From Gnetum montanum (lineage: Eukaryota > Streptophyta > Gnetopsida > Gnetales > Gnetaceae): a stretch of 64,000 nt of DNA. The position numbers were made by a program, and so were the translations under genes. The DNA is taken from contig MNCI01020185.1 in the NCBI GenBank assembly GCA_015680685.1, forward strand, positions 652,488 through 716,487, read 5' to 3'. Below the pieces are notes generated by a model, which was given only the letters and a program-made list of their open reading frames with translations, had not been told where the DNA came from and did not search any database. Below, one piece after another: positions 33,800 to 44,463 of this stretch (position 1 is its first letter; every line of letters starts with the position of its first letter).

Positions 33800-34980
33800 T
33801 TGTCCCCTATTTGTTGATGCTGGGAGAAGTGGCCTGAGAAACATCAATAAAGAATAGCAAAACACCATAGTAGGATTGGCACTAACATCACTCTTCCATG
33901 CATGGTTGGATGTTATTGTGTTGTGCTAGAGAGTGCTATGGATAGTGGTATGCTATATAGTAGGTGAGAAGCAGGAGTAGGCATAGGTGATGTGTTGGGG
34001 CTAAAAGGGAAAGGTAGGATGTAAGTGGGGATATTGTGATGCAAGGACCTCAAGGTCGATGGTGACTAGGGAACCAGAGTGGCTTACTGTTGAAAATGTT
34101 AACCTCTCATCGGAGCGCTCATGAGAGAGTCAAGGTGTAGATTCCAAGCTAAGCTGATTGCTAAATTGCATTGTTACCAAGTTTCTTAGGGACATGATTT
34201 TCCTCCTTTGCTTCTTTTTTCTTTTTTTTTTGAATGCTTACTACAAAGTTAGATGCTTTCCATTAAGTGAATTGCATGTCGCTAGATGGACTTCACTTTT
34301 CCATTGACGAAAAGACATGGTGTCTGCATGAGAGGTGTTTCCTCCTCAAGATGATTTATATTACATTTTCCTAGGCTTTGATCGATCGATAGAGGCTTCC
34401 CACGGGACGAATTATGTTACGCCCACCTTGGGAAGCTTGGTGTGTGAGGTGATGTGGGACGAGGGTGCCATGTGGTCAGAACACATGAGTGTCAAGGGAT
34501 TTGCAAGCTTTGCTATGTAGGAAATGAAAAAGTATTAAGATGAAAGGGTGGGTGTGAGTAGGCTATAACAGGATAAGTAGGATGTGCACTCTTGAGAGGC
34601 TTAGTTAGTCCAATTGTGCACATCAAAGTGATGTGACAACTTGCCGCTACGATGAGCTATGTCTTTACACGATTGCATCATGGCTTTGTCCTACAAACAC
34701 AACTCCAAGAAGATAAGAAAACTACAACACATGAAATTCAAATCAAATGCAAAGGGAAAAGGCACTTCAAGTGTTCCAAAGGTTGAACTAGTTGCAAGTG
34801 ATCAAAAAGCCAGTAAAATGTCTACAAGTGCTCTAAAGGTTGCGCTAGTTGTAGGTGCTTCATTTTGGGACTACAGTATCCTTGTCCACATGGTGTAGAA
34901 AAGAGTTTGGGGGGGGGAGAGGGAAGGGGGGAGTTAGAGCTAGACTCGCTTGCTTACTACCAGAATCATGCTTAACCAAC
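33800..34980. other. Region between D's 3' LTR and its integrase; two plus-strand open frames of doubtful value
   Basis: No known domain. Plus-strand frames 34335-34520 (MFPPQDDLYYIFLGFDRSIE) and 34659-34898 (basic, KHNSKKIRKLQHMKFKSNAK) run antisense to D's pol. Antisense extra ORFs are known at this position in some Tat elements, but 60-80 codons is within chance expectation. A run of nine G lies near 34908. Confidence 0.3.
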
Positions 34981-34984
34981 TATG

Positions 34985-35430
34985 AACCTAATTTAAGGTC
35001 TTGGTAGACAATGATGTGCTAGTTTATAGTCCTAGCGGACTGCTATGTCCCAATTTAATGTCGTAGCAGATGTGTGCTATGCTAGTTTACCATCATAGTA
35101 GATGTATGTTATGCCAATTTAACGTCATGACCCAAGGACGAGCTGTGCTAGTTTAGAGTCATAGCAAATGAGCTGCTATGCTAGTTTAATGTCATAGCGA
35201 ATGAATGTTGTGCTAGTTTAATGTCATAGCGAAGATGTTGTCTCTACGCCAATTTAGCATCATGGAGAACACATGTTGTGGTAGTTTAGCATTGTGGCAG
35301 ATGCATGCTATGGTAGTTTAACATCGTAGTGGACATACTACTATGCTAGTATAACATCATAATGTACATACTACTATGCTAGTTTAACATCATAGCAGTT
35401 GAATATTGTGCTAATTTAATGTCATAATAG
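34985..35430. repeat. Degenerate tandem array, unit about 40 bp
   Basis: About eleven copies of 'atgctagtttaacgtcatag' followed by a variable 'cagatgaatgttg' piece. Similar arrays built on 'gctagtttaaggccatg' occur elsewhere in D at 53775-54180 and, more briefly, at 48140-48215. Confidence 0.8.
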
Positions 35431-35469
35431 ATGAATGCTTACCTTGCTTCATTGATGTGCAATGCTACA

Positions 35470-36378
35470 TGTTAGGTGTAGTACAACTTCAAGTATGAAT
35501 GGTTCACTAGATTGGCAAAATCATTCCTGTCTTAATTAGCAAGCTTGAATACTCCATTTTCATAGGCCTTAGTGACCAAGAAAGGCCCTTCCCAGTTGGT
35601 TGCGAATTTTTCCATGAGTTTCAGAATGGCCTTGAGGACTAGGTCCCTTTTTTGATTGGGCACTGATGTTGGTTATGATGGTGCTTTTGTCGTTGCTTTT
35701 CTTAGGACCATTCAATGCAATCAAGTGTCTACATGTTCTTCTCCTCTATTAAGTTGAGGTCTATAGTTCTCAACTTGTTGTTTTGAGCCTCATCAATGAA
35801 ATTCGAGAGCATCACCTGAAGCAATGGAACCTACAATTCAAGCAAAAAAATTGCTTTAGACCCATAAACAAGGTTGTAAGGCATCTTACCTATCACTGTT
35901 CGACATGTTGTGCAGTAGGCTCATAGTGCATAGACTAGTTGCTCGTGCCATCATTGTTTATTGTTACTTAGCATCTTCTTAAGAAGGTTTTTGATGAATT
36001 TGTTAGTGGCCTCTACTTGGCCATTTGCTTGAGGGTAGTATGGTGATGAAAAGGAATGTTTCATGCTAAAGTGCTCACAAAAGGCTTTAGTTTCGACATT
36101 GCTAAATTGTCGCCCATTGTCTATTACCATGGTCATGGGTAAGTTGAAACGAGTCACTATGTTATTTAGCATGAATTTGCAAACTTGTTGCGATGTTGTC
36201 TTCCTAAGAGGGATAGCCTCAACCCACGTGGTAAAATACGTAGTTGCAGTTATTATGAAGCTATGCCCTATAGAGGACTTAGGCATTATGGGTCCAATAA
36301 TGTCCAGGCCCCAACATTGGAACGACCACATGATTTACATGATATGCAATTCAGTTGGTGGCATGTGCATTAGGTTGT
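35470..36378 (-). pseudogene. Integrase of element D, catalytic core and C-terminus
   Basis: Minus-strand reading: PPTELHIM, then WSFQCWGLDIIGPIMPKSS, YFTTWVEAIPLR, VIDNGRQFSN, SSPYYPQANGQVEATNKFIK (36331-35951). The catalytic Asp (GLDIIG), Asp (VIDNG) and Glu (QVEATN) are all still there. It continues with LVYALWAYRTT-like sequence and NWEGPFLVTKAYENGVFKLAN (about 35590-35530), the GPF/GPY motif of gypsy integrases. Only a few stops interrupt it. The N-terminal zinc part is 9 kb away at 45450-45674 because of insertion G. Confidence 0.85.
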
Positions 36379-36610
36379 CATGTTGTTGAACCCAAAAAAT
36401 TGGTTTAGTTTTTAATAAAGTATTTTGTTAAAGACATGCATTTTAATTGATTTTATATTATTGATTAGTGTTAAATTAATATTTATTGTATTATAGTTTA
36501 GTGGTGAGTATTAGTTCATTATTATTAGTATTAGTAGTTTATCGGTTAGTTTTATTTTAGTTTAATTAATATGATATATGATATATAATATTAATATGAT
36601 TATAACTATA

Positions 36611-36659
36611 TATATATAATGTAAACATTATAAAAATATCATAGTTTACATTATATATA
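36611..36659. repeat. Perfect 16-bp inverted repeat, AT-rich
   Basis: TATATATAATGTAAAC (36611-36626) and GTTTACATTATATATA (36644-36659) are exact reverse complements separated by 17 bases. It lies in insertion G. Confidence 0.9.
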
Positions 36660-37367
36660 CATATATTATATATTATTAAGGCACCATTGGTATCCTTTGG
36701 CTCACCATACTGCAACATGAAATATTAAATAACAATTGGCATTTGCACATCAAATTAAAAGTAGGAAGCCACTCGTTATCCATCCCATTACAACCATTTT
36801 TCATATTCAAGACAGTATGATTTCCTACAAAACAAAAATTATTAATGATTATGGTAGCAACATGTTCACCTTTGTTTCCTTGCCAAACCATTAGGCAATA
36901 AAAATTCATTTACCATTATTGGAATGCAACTATTACATTCACCTTTACCTCACAATTATGTCTTAATTTTACTTTATAAACTATCACCATCTTCTGCAGA
37001 AATCATAGTGACGTGAAAATTATGAGACAAGTTACAGAGATTAGAAGAACAAGCCTTTGATCAACTGCTGCTACTATTGTAGCCAATGTTCTATAGAACA
37101 TCTAACTTGGAGGCCACATCGAATGAATAGAAGATTTTATGATTCATCACGCCTGCACTTTGCTATTGTTGCCAATGGGTAGTTTCTTAGGAGAATGGAT
37201 GCCATAGCTATTGTAATTTTAGATAGCATTTTGGTTTCCACTTGAAGGGAACCCACATTGCTGAGTTGTTGTTTCTTGTAGTGCCACAAACTATGGATTC
37301 ATTATTATATGTTTATCCTACTTTGGTTCCATGGGCTTGTTTAATAGCTATGTCGTTTGGGAGGAGA
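36660..37367. other. Left part of insertion G, no gene recognised
   Basis: Open frames here are short and unlike any family I know. It ends with GATAT (37368-37372), the left target duplication of A. Confidence 0.4.
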
Positions 37368-37372
37368 GATAT

Positions 37373-38166
37373 TGATGGGACGCGATATCACATCCCTCAC
37401 GATATCGTGTACGTGATATCGCGTCATCCCCCACGATATCGTGGTGCATCGTCATATCTATAAATAAGAGGTAGCTCTCCCTTGTTTCTCATCCTAGGCT
37501 TAGACCGTAGTGAAACTCTGGCAAACTGATCACTCTAGTGCCGTAGTAGGAGTCCTAAAGTGAATGGATCTTTATTCAAGCAAGCATTGTACCTGAACAC
37601 AAGCTTGTGTACGGCAATAAAGACAAGCTTCTTGGATAAACCTTGCAGTGCATGGAATAGGCTAATTAGGACCTTTATTGATTGTTATTTACTATTTTCC
37701 ATTTACATGCTTTATTAGGAATTAAATCTTTCTCAACCCTTCTCTCCTGGTTAAGTGCCTCAGTACGACTGCTTCGAGCACGTGCGTTACGCGTGGTGAT
37801 CCCAACAACGACTAGCGTTTGGTAACCATGGTTGCATTGGTTCAAGGTGTGAACAGTAACTGGGAACGGATGTTGACGCTAGGTTAATTTAGACTTAGTT
37901 TATTAGTTAGAGTTAGTAATTAGTCTCTTCAACCCTTCACCTCACTAGCATAGGAGATAAAATCGAAAAAGACATAAAAATTATATACCTCAGACTTACT
38001 TAACCATACACCATGACAAATACAAGTAAGTTTGGGAAGACAATGAATAATTAACCTTAAGTGTTCCATGAGGCGTATAGGAACTTAGTCTATGGAGTTT
38101 GACTGGATCGCAAGTGTTACGCTTGTATTCATATGGTTGAGTGTAGGGGTACCTCACCACTCATCA
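37373..38166 (+). repeat. 5' LTR of element A
   Basis: TGATGGGACGCG ... CACTCATCA. U3 has GATATC palindromes, including CACGATATCGTG near 37432. TATAAATA follows near 37460, the 'aataaagac' signal near 37614 and the common group sequence after that. Confidence 0.93.
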
Positions 38167-38167
38167 T

Positions 38168-38185
38168 AGGCGTCGTTGCCAGGGA
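38168..38185 (+). promoter_or_regulatory. Primer-binding site, tRNA-Asp-like, of element A
   Basis: AGGCGTCGTTGCCAGGGA, starting just after the LTR, matches the complement of the 3' end of plant tRNA-Asp at 15 of 18 positions. This is the best preserved primer site in the window. Confidence 0.8.
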
Positions 38186-38309
38186 CTAAGTGTTTGTGCA
38201 CTAAGTAGAACATAAGAGATCATTCACATCATTGGGAGCTTAAATGAACCTTAGAGTTAATTAACATAAAATTATATAATGGTTAATTAGCACATTGAAT
38301 TAAATAACA

Positions 38310-41300
38310 ATGTCTTCTTCTCACAAGAGCATTACACCACCTAGGGACAATACTAGAGATAGTAGGCAATCTAAAACGCATAACCTAAATCAGCCAGTTC
38401 CTCAACAATATAGGGTGGTATATACTCATCCTGATGAGTATATACCTAATTTTAATTTTATCCTCCATCAGGATGAACAGATGCGCTGGAGAGACTTGCA
38501 AGGTAACATTGTGTTACCTCCAGATCGTGCAGTCCCCAACATGCTCCTCCATGCTTTGGCACAGATTGGCATGACTAAGCTCTATGCTAAATACGTTGCA
38601 GAAAATTTTGACATGAGGGATTACCATCCCACAGCTTTACAATGTATGAGGGACTCAAGGCAGGAGAGCCAACATACACTATTGAAGGGCAAGGAGGTCC
38701 CACACTTCCTAAGTAAAATCAGAGATGGTGAACCACTTATAATGGGTTCTCTATCGAAAGATGTTCCCCCTCCTAACGATAATGAGGAGGTGGGGTATCG
38801 GAACCTACGATCCACGATACAAAACCCTGATTCTAATCCCCATGAACACCAACTATTCACAGAAGGAACAAAAACTCATGATAAGGATGGGCACTTTGAT
38901 CATCATCACAATCGGGGCCGCAGCCATAGAAGAGAAGGTAGGAAACATCATCATGGAAATGGTTCTCCTTCTTCTTCCCCTTCTTCACATCATTCACCCT
39001 CTCCTTTCACATTTGGGTGCAGCCATCACAAGCATAACGGTGAGGATAGAGGTAGGCAAAATGAGAGACCTCGATGAGAGAGTCGAGAGAGAGGACAAGG
39101 GCATGAATGAAAGGAAAGTAGGGAACAACATAGACATCATAAACATCATGAAAGAGATGATCATGAAGAACCCCTACTTGCCACCTGAAGTATGATCGAT
39201 ATAACAGAGGTAGTGAGAATTCCAACAAGGCATCAAAAGGACAGCTAGATCAAGCGTTTAGACATGAATAATATCCCACGATTTGAAGGGGGATACAACG
39301 CTGATCTGCAACATCATTTACAGGCATTCCATAATGCCTGTGCCTTGCAAAACATAGAAAATGAGTGGCAAAAACTGAAGTTGTTTCCCAGGATACTCAT
39401 CAAGGAAGCAGAGAGTTGGTACTAGTCCTTAGAACCAGAAACCATTAGGAGGTGGAGTACGATGTTAGAACTCTTCAACGATAAATATCAAACGTACTCC
39501 AGAGTGTCTAACTTGCATAAGCAGATCCAAGGATGGAAGCAAGGTACTCATGAACCCTTGGATGTTGCCATGGGCCACTACTATGCATTGTTACATTGTT
39601 GCCTAGGCCATGGCTACGCACAACGAGACCAACTTCACCACATCGTAGATGGGCTAAGGTATGAAACTAGGAGAATCCTTGGGACTTATGCCCAAGGGAG
39701 ACTATCAGAACTTAGATCCCATGAAATTCATTGCTTGTTGGAGCAAGTAGCCAAAGAAGAAGGTGAGCTACGAAAAAGAGAAAGTGCAGAAGAATACAAC
39801 CATGATCCTTCCCTTCAAAAGAAGGGAGTGAAATTTTGTGATGAAGAGGATGAGTCACCACTCAAAGTGTTGGTGAACAGAAAAACCTTGCTAATTCAAA
39901 AGCTAACAATAGAAGTATTGGCTAAGGTGGACCAATTGTGGGATTCCTTAGACTCCAGACTTGAAACTGCCCTGAAAATCATAGAGAAGTCTAAGGAGGA
40001 ATGAAGTAGTGACAAAGATAAGACAAAGGGGAGGGATTCAGGCCCTACACATAACAAGGGTAAGGGGAAAATTACTATCGCCGATGAGGTTGTGGATTCT
40101 GACACAGACGATGATGGTGGATGTAAGATCTACCACTATGACCATCCTAAGGGATGTTGTCCAATCATCTCACATCAACAAGAGTCTAGGGTGTATGCAC
40201 TTAACCTGAGACTCAACAAACAGCAAACACCCTGAAGGTTACCTTATCCTCAAGGTACCCCAAGGTAGTTCTACCAACGATTAATGTACTATCCAAGTGG
40301 AACTCCACCACAACCCATCAGACAACATCAGCAGTGGCAATACCCATAATCATGGGGGATGCCACCACCGAAACAATAATACCCTTACCGACAACCTGAT
40401 CCTTATGGATATTATGTGCAGCAGCCAGTTTCTCCAAGTGACTCTATGGGTCACACAACTCCCCAATGTCACTACCAAGTTCGGGAGTACTTTAGGAGGA
40501 TTTCTTCTCCTTCGGGAGACGCTCCATATCCATACCATCCTCCTACTCCATCCGCACCTCTTCCACCAGTAGTTCCCATAATACCTCCTGCTCCAACAAT
40601 GCAAGGGGAAGTCCCTACTCAACCGCAGCAATGCAATGCTACGAGAGCCGTAAACATTCAACCTACTACTGGTTTTGACAACAATAAAAAGAAAAGACCT
40701 TTCTTCAAAACCAAAAGCCCAAACAAGCTCTCACAATAACAAGCGGTTGAGTCTGTGATCACTCCTCCGAAACACAAGGATTCGAAGCACCCTTCAGTCC
40801 AACAACAAAGCTACACGCATACGGTTATGTTAACACATACTGTAACTGACTAGATAAAGGTAGGCCATGTTCCCAGGAAACCCTCTAATCCTGGAAGCCC
40901 CTTAATTTATTTACAAGTCGCCGGGAACAAACCACATAAGGCTCTTCTTGACTGAGGTTCTGGAGTCAACCTAATTTCACAAGAGATGTATCAAGCCTGG
41001 AACCTGCCCCAACTTAAGAAGAGCAACATTCAACTTGAGCTGGTCAACCAGTCCATCACTATTCCCTTAGGATTGGTGGAGGACATTGTTACCACTATGT
41101 GTGGTTGGTCTTACCCAGCTGACCTCCTAGTGATAGAAGTTAACAACAACAAAGGGGACTTCCCAATTATAATGGGAAGGTCATGGCTAAGTACAATAGA
41201 TGCATACCTAGGGATCTGCGAGCTTTCCTTGGAGATATCTAAGGTAAACATTTATGGAAAGATCGAGAAGAGGAAAGTTCCATGCATCACATACAGTGAT

Positions 41301-41657
41301 TCATCGGGTGATGACATGGAGGAATGCTCAACATCTCCTCCATGTAACAGGTGTGCCCTTGAAACTGTGAGACAAAGATGCCTGTATGTAGCAACCACAC
41401 AAGTAGTAGTAGACACCCTATGGTTGATGGCTAGTCGAAAGAGAAAACCAACATGCATGGAACGAACTGAGGAAAGAACTCATGCTAACAACGAAGGGAT
41501 AGACACCTTGGAATATAAGCATCACCAACTTCCACCCCTTAATCTACGAACATCAATTGGGAGAAGTTGGGCACTTTTACAAAATTCAAATAGACGTTCA
41601 TTATTTCGAATCTCTCCCTTGCAATTCAATCATGGGGGAGATGGCCACCTATGCTAA
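38310..41657 (+). pseudogene. gag-pro polyprotein of element A, one frame with point-mutation stops
   Basis: From ATG 38310 to 41657 a single frame of about 1,115 codons can be followed without a frameshift. Blocks: N-terminal YTHPDEYIPNFNFILHQDEQ (38430), His/Ser linker (38890-39010), capsid NIPRFEGGYNAD...MLELFNDKYQTYSRV (39270-39500), YAQGRLSELRSHEI (39690), knuckle CKIYHYDHPKGCC (40122; first Cys pair half lost), a Pro/Gln/Tyr tail, then protease ALLD-GSGVNLIS (40940) and IIMGRSWLSTID (41170). About a dozen stops interrupt it, mostly one transition away from CGA, CAG, CAA or TGG. After the protease the frame runs straight into the last codons of integrase. Confidence 0.85.
41590..41600 (+). 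other. Junction of the pol deletion in element A
   Basis: Up to about 41596 ('acaaaattcaaatag') A aligns with E at about 60773, just before RT. From about 41600 it aligns with E at about 63640 ('tctcctccttacaacttaatcatggggg'). About 2.9 kb coding for RT, RNase H and integrase is missing between these points. Confidence 0.65.
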
Positions 41658-41659
41658 TC

Positions 41660-43087
41660 ATTTGGGGCCCTCAGTTCTCTTTAGTTTTTGTTTTACATGT
41701 TTTTGTTTTACACATTTTTGTCTTACACATTTTTTTACACGTTTTAGTCTTACACATTTTTGTTTTACAAATTTCTTTAACTTCTCTTGTTTTTTTTTTA
41801 CAAATTTCTTTAACTTTTCTTATTTTTGTTTCACAAATTTCTTTAACTCTTCTTGTTTTTATTTTTCAACATCATTATACTTTTCCATTGTGTGTGTGTG
41901 TGTGTGTGTGTGTGATCCACCTTGTAAGTTTGTCACTAATAAGTGTTCTTCATGATGGTATGAATTGTGTTCTCTTGATTACTAATGTTTGGTTTTTACC
42001 TTTAAGTCATGATGTTGATACTAAGGTATGTTTCTTTTGATATGGCAGGAAATGAGTTCACTTCATCCATCCATCCACTAGTTTCTATGGTCTCTCTCAG
42101 CTTGGAAATGTACAGTCCTTTTCTAATAAGAACTTTAACGAATCGGTGACTGGGCATTTCTCAAACTAAGAATGGACTCAAGGATTGAAAAGGGTGTGAC
42201 TTCAAGGGAACTTGATGCATTTGTGTTGGCTATTCTCTTGGGTACTTGAATGTTTTCTTCTTGAGTTTTCTTACCGTTCCGACGTCACCCAATCATTTGG
42301 AAGCTGAGTCAATAAAAATAAAAGGTCTTTGCATGGTGTGGTTCTCACACATAAAAATTAAAAAAAAAGAAAAAAGAAGAAGAAGAAAAAGTGAGAATTC
42401 AAAGCACACCTCTTAGATGAAATAATTAATTGGGCTACAAGCACTGGTTATGGAACTCAAAATAAAAAGGTTTCCTCTAACTAAGGCCCCTCTCACTTCC
42501 CGTTCTCTCCTACTTGTTTCATCGGAATGGTGGTGGCTCTTGGGTGAAGGCATTCTTGTTACTTCAAGAGGATGGATTAGCCAAATGCATTAATGTGAAG
42601 TCACTACAAGTGGTTGGTTTGAGGCTGGACTTGGAATGAGATCTACTAAGTCACATTAATCATGAAACACACAAGGGGTTGTACACCACCTTGTTCTTGG
42701 GATTCCATTCCATTCTCTTCTCTCCATCCTTCTCTCCATTGTTCACCTCATTGCTGGTTGTATCATTAGTGTATATTTTGGTTTCTTTTTGGTAAATTCT
42801 TGCGGTTACGACTTTAACTCTTGTTCCAAATGACATTCCCAGAGCCTATGGACTCTTTGAATGTGGGTTTGTCAGGGCATTAAGGGCATGAGCCTGCTTT
42901 GGAATGGACCCACTGACATTCCTCTTTGGTGCACCAGTTAAATTCTTTGCCTTAACATTTTTGCAATCTATTTTATTTTGTTCATTTCCATCTTGACATC
43001 CATTTCATCAATGCTATAGTTGTCCATTTTTATCTATCTTTCTTATTCCTTTTCTTTCTCCATTTTAACACTACTAGAGGTTCGCAA
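41660..43087 (+). other. 3' spacer of element A with T-rich repeats and (GT)n
   Basis: No real gene. 41690-41880 is a run of 'tttgttttacacattttt' units whose apparent Phe-rich frames are low complexity. 41888-41912 is a (GT)n microsatellite. The rest is colinear with 13400-14460 of B. Confidence 0.6.
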
Positions 43088-43102
43088 TTAGTCATGGGGG
43101 TA
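43088..43102 (+). promoter_or_regulatory. Second copy of the polypurine tract in element A
   Basis: TTAGTCATGGGGGTA is identical over 15 bases to the tract in front of the 3' LTR (43631-43645). It lies just before the relic of the extra-ORF module. Confidence 0.6.
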
Positions 43103-43630
43103 CAAGGCCCAATTTTTTTGATTTTCTCCTAACCCCTACACCTTCGGTAGTCACTGATACTATATCTCCAGATCCGCGATCATCCATACCACAACTCAGC
43201 CAATGGACCTTACACCGAAGCAAGGTATCAATTACATGATGATTCATTTACCCTTGCTAATATAAGATTGTGTTGTGTGTGCAGATGGAAATCATACAAC
43301 AACGGAAAGGATCTGGAAGGAACACTTGGAATGGAGCAGTGCTAAAGCAGCTATGTAAGGAGCAAGATCGATAGCGCGCTTACGGATGGACAATGAAAGG
43401 TGCAATCTGGGCGTTGGCAGCAGCAACACTTCTTTCTCTCTCTCTTTCTCAGCTACCAAATGAGGCCTAATGTCAATGTAATAAGGTGTTCACCCTTGTT
43501 GTCATGAATACCAGTTTTGTTAAGTCTTGTAATGATGATCCATTCACATGTCATCCCATTAGTTCCATTTGAGTCAATAATCTCATACCTTCCTGATATT
43601 ATTGTAAGGAACTCGAGGACAAGTTTTCAT
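43103..43630 (+). pseudogene. Relic of the extra-ORF module in element A
   Basis: Contains a possible splice acceptor (GTGTTGTGTGTGCAG, ending about 43284) directly before ATGGAAATCATACAAC and a short basic open frame. The last 130 bp ('caataatctcataccttcc') equal the sequence after the extra ORF in C. The body of the extra ORF is missing. Confidence 0.4.
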
Positions 43631-43645
43631 TTAGTCATGGGGGTA

Positions 43646-44458
43646 TGATGGGATGCGATATCGCATGGGCCACAATATCGCGTACACGATATCACGTTGT
43701 CCCCCACAATATCACGATGCACCGTTATATCTATAAATAAGAGACGGCTCTCCCTTGTTTCTCATCCTAGGCTTAGACCATAGTGAAACTCTGGCAGATT
43801 GATCACTCCAAAGATAGAATATTTTTCATGTGCCACAGTAGGAGTCCTAAAGTGAATGGATCTTTATTTGAGCAAACATTGTACCTAAACACAAGTCTGT
43901 GTACGGAAATAAAGACGAGCTTCTTGGATAAACCTTGCAATGCATGGAATAGGCTAATTAGGACTTTTATTTATTGTTATTTACTGTTTTCCATTTACAT
44001 GATTTATTAGGAATTAAATCTTTCTCAACCCTTCTCTCCTAGTTAAGTGCCTTAGTACGACCACTTCGAGCATGTGCGTTACGCGTGGTGATCCCAGCAA
44101 TGACTAGCATTTGGTAACCATGGTTACATTGGTTTAAGGTGTGAATGGTAAGTGGGAACAGATGTTGACACTAGGTTAATTTAGACTTAGTTCTTTAGTT
44201 AGGGTTAGTAATTAGTATCTTCAACCCTTCACCTCACTAGCATAGGAGATAAAACCAAAAAAGACATAAAAATCATATACCTCAGACTTACTTAACCATA
44301 CACCGTGACAAATACAAGTAAGTCTGGGAAGACAACGAATAATTAACCTTAAGTGTTCCATGAGTCATGTAGGCACTTAGTTTGCGGAGTTCAACTAGAT
44401 CATGCGTGTTACACTTGTATTCGTATGGTTGAGTGTAGGGGTACCTCACCACTCATCA
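43646..44458 (+). repeat. 3' LTR of element A
   Basis: TGATGGGATGCG ... CACTCATCA, preceded by TTAGTCATGGGGGTA. Very similar to 37373-38166; it has about 20 extra bases near 43812 that the 5' copy lacks. Confidence 0.93.
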
Positions 44459-44463
44459 GATAT

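Larger units (their letters stand above)
37373..44458 (+). mobile_element. Element A: youngest-looking gypsy gag-pro element (7.1 kb)
   Basis: LTRs 37373-38166 and 43646-44458, primer site at 38168, one long gag-pro frame, a spacer, a short relic of the extra-ORF region and a polypurine tract. The target duplication GATAT is perfect (37368-37372 and 44459-44463). The LTRs are more alike than those of B or C. Pol is absent: the end of the protease region joins the end of the integrase region near 41596. Confidence 0.93.

Noticed and set aside
41557-42040. Two overlapping Phe/Leu-rich open frames (132 and 129 codons)
   Set aside because: They cover a T-rich repeat and a (GT)n run; the Phe and Val/Cys strings follow from low complexity. 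The real reading is the end of gag-pro and a spacer.
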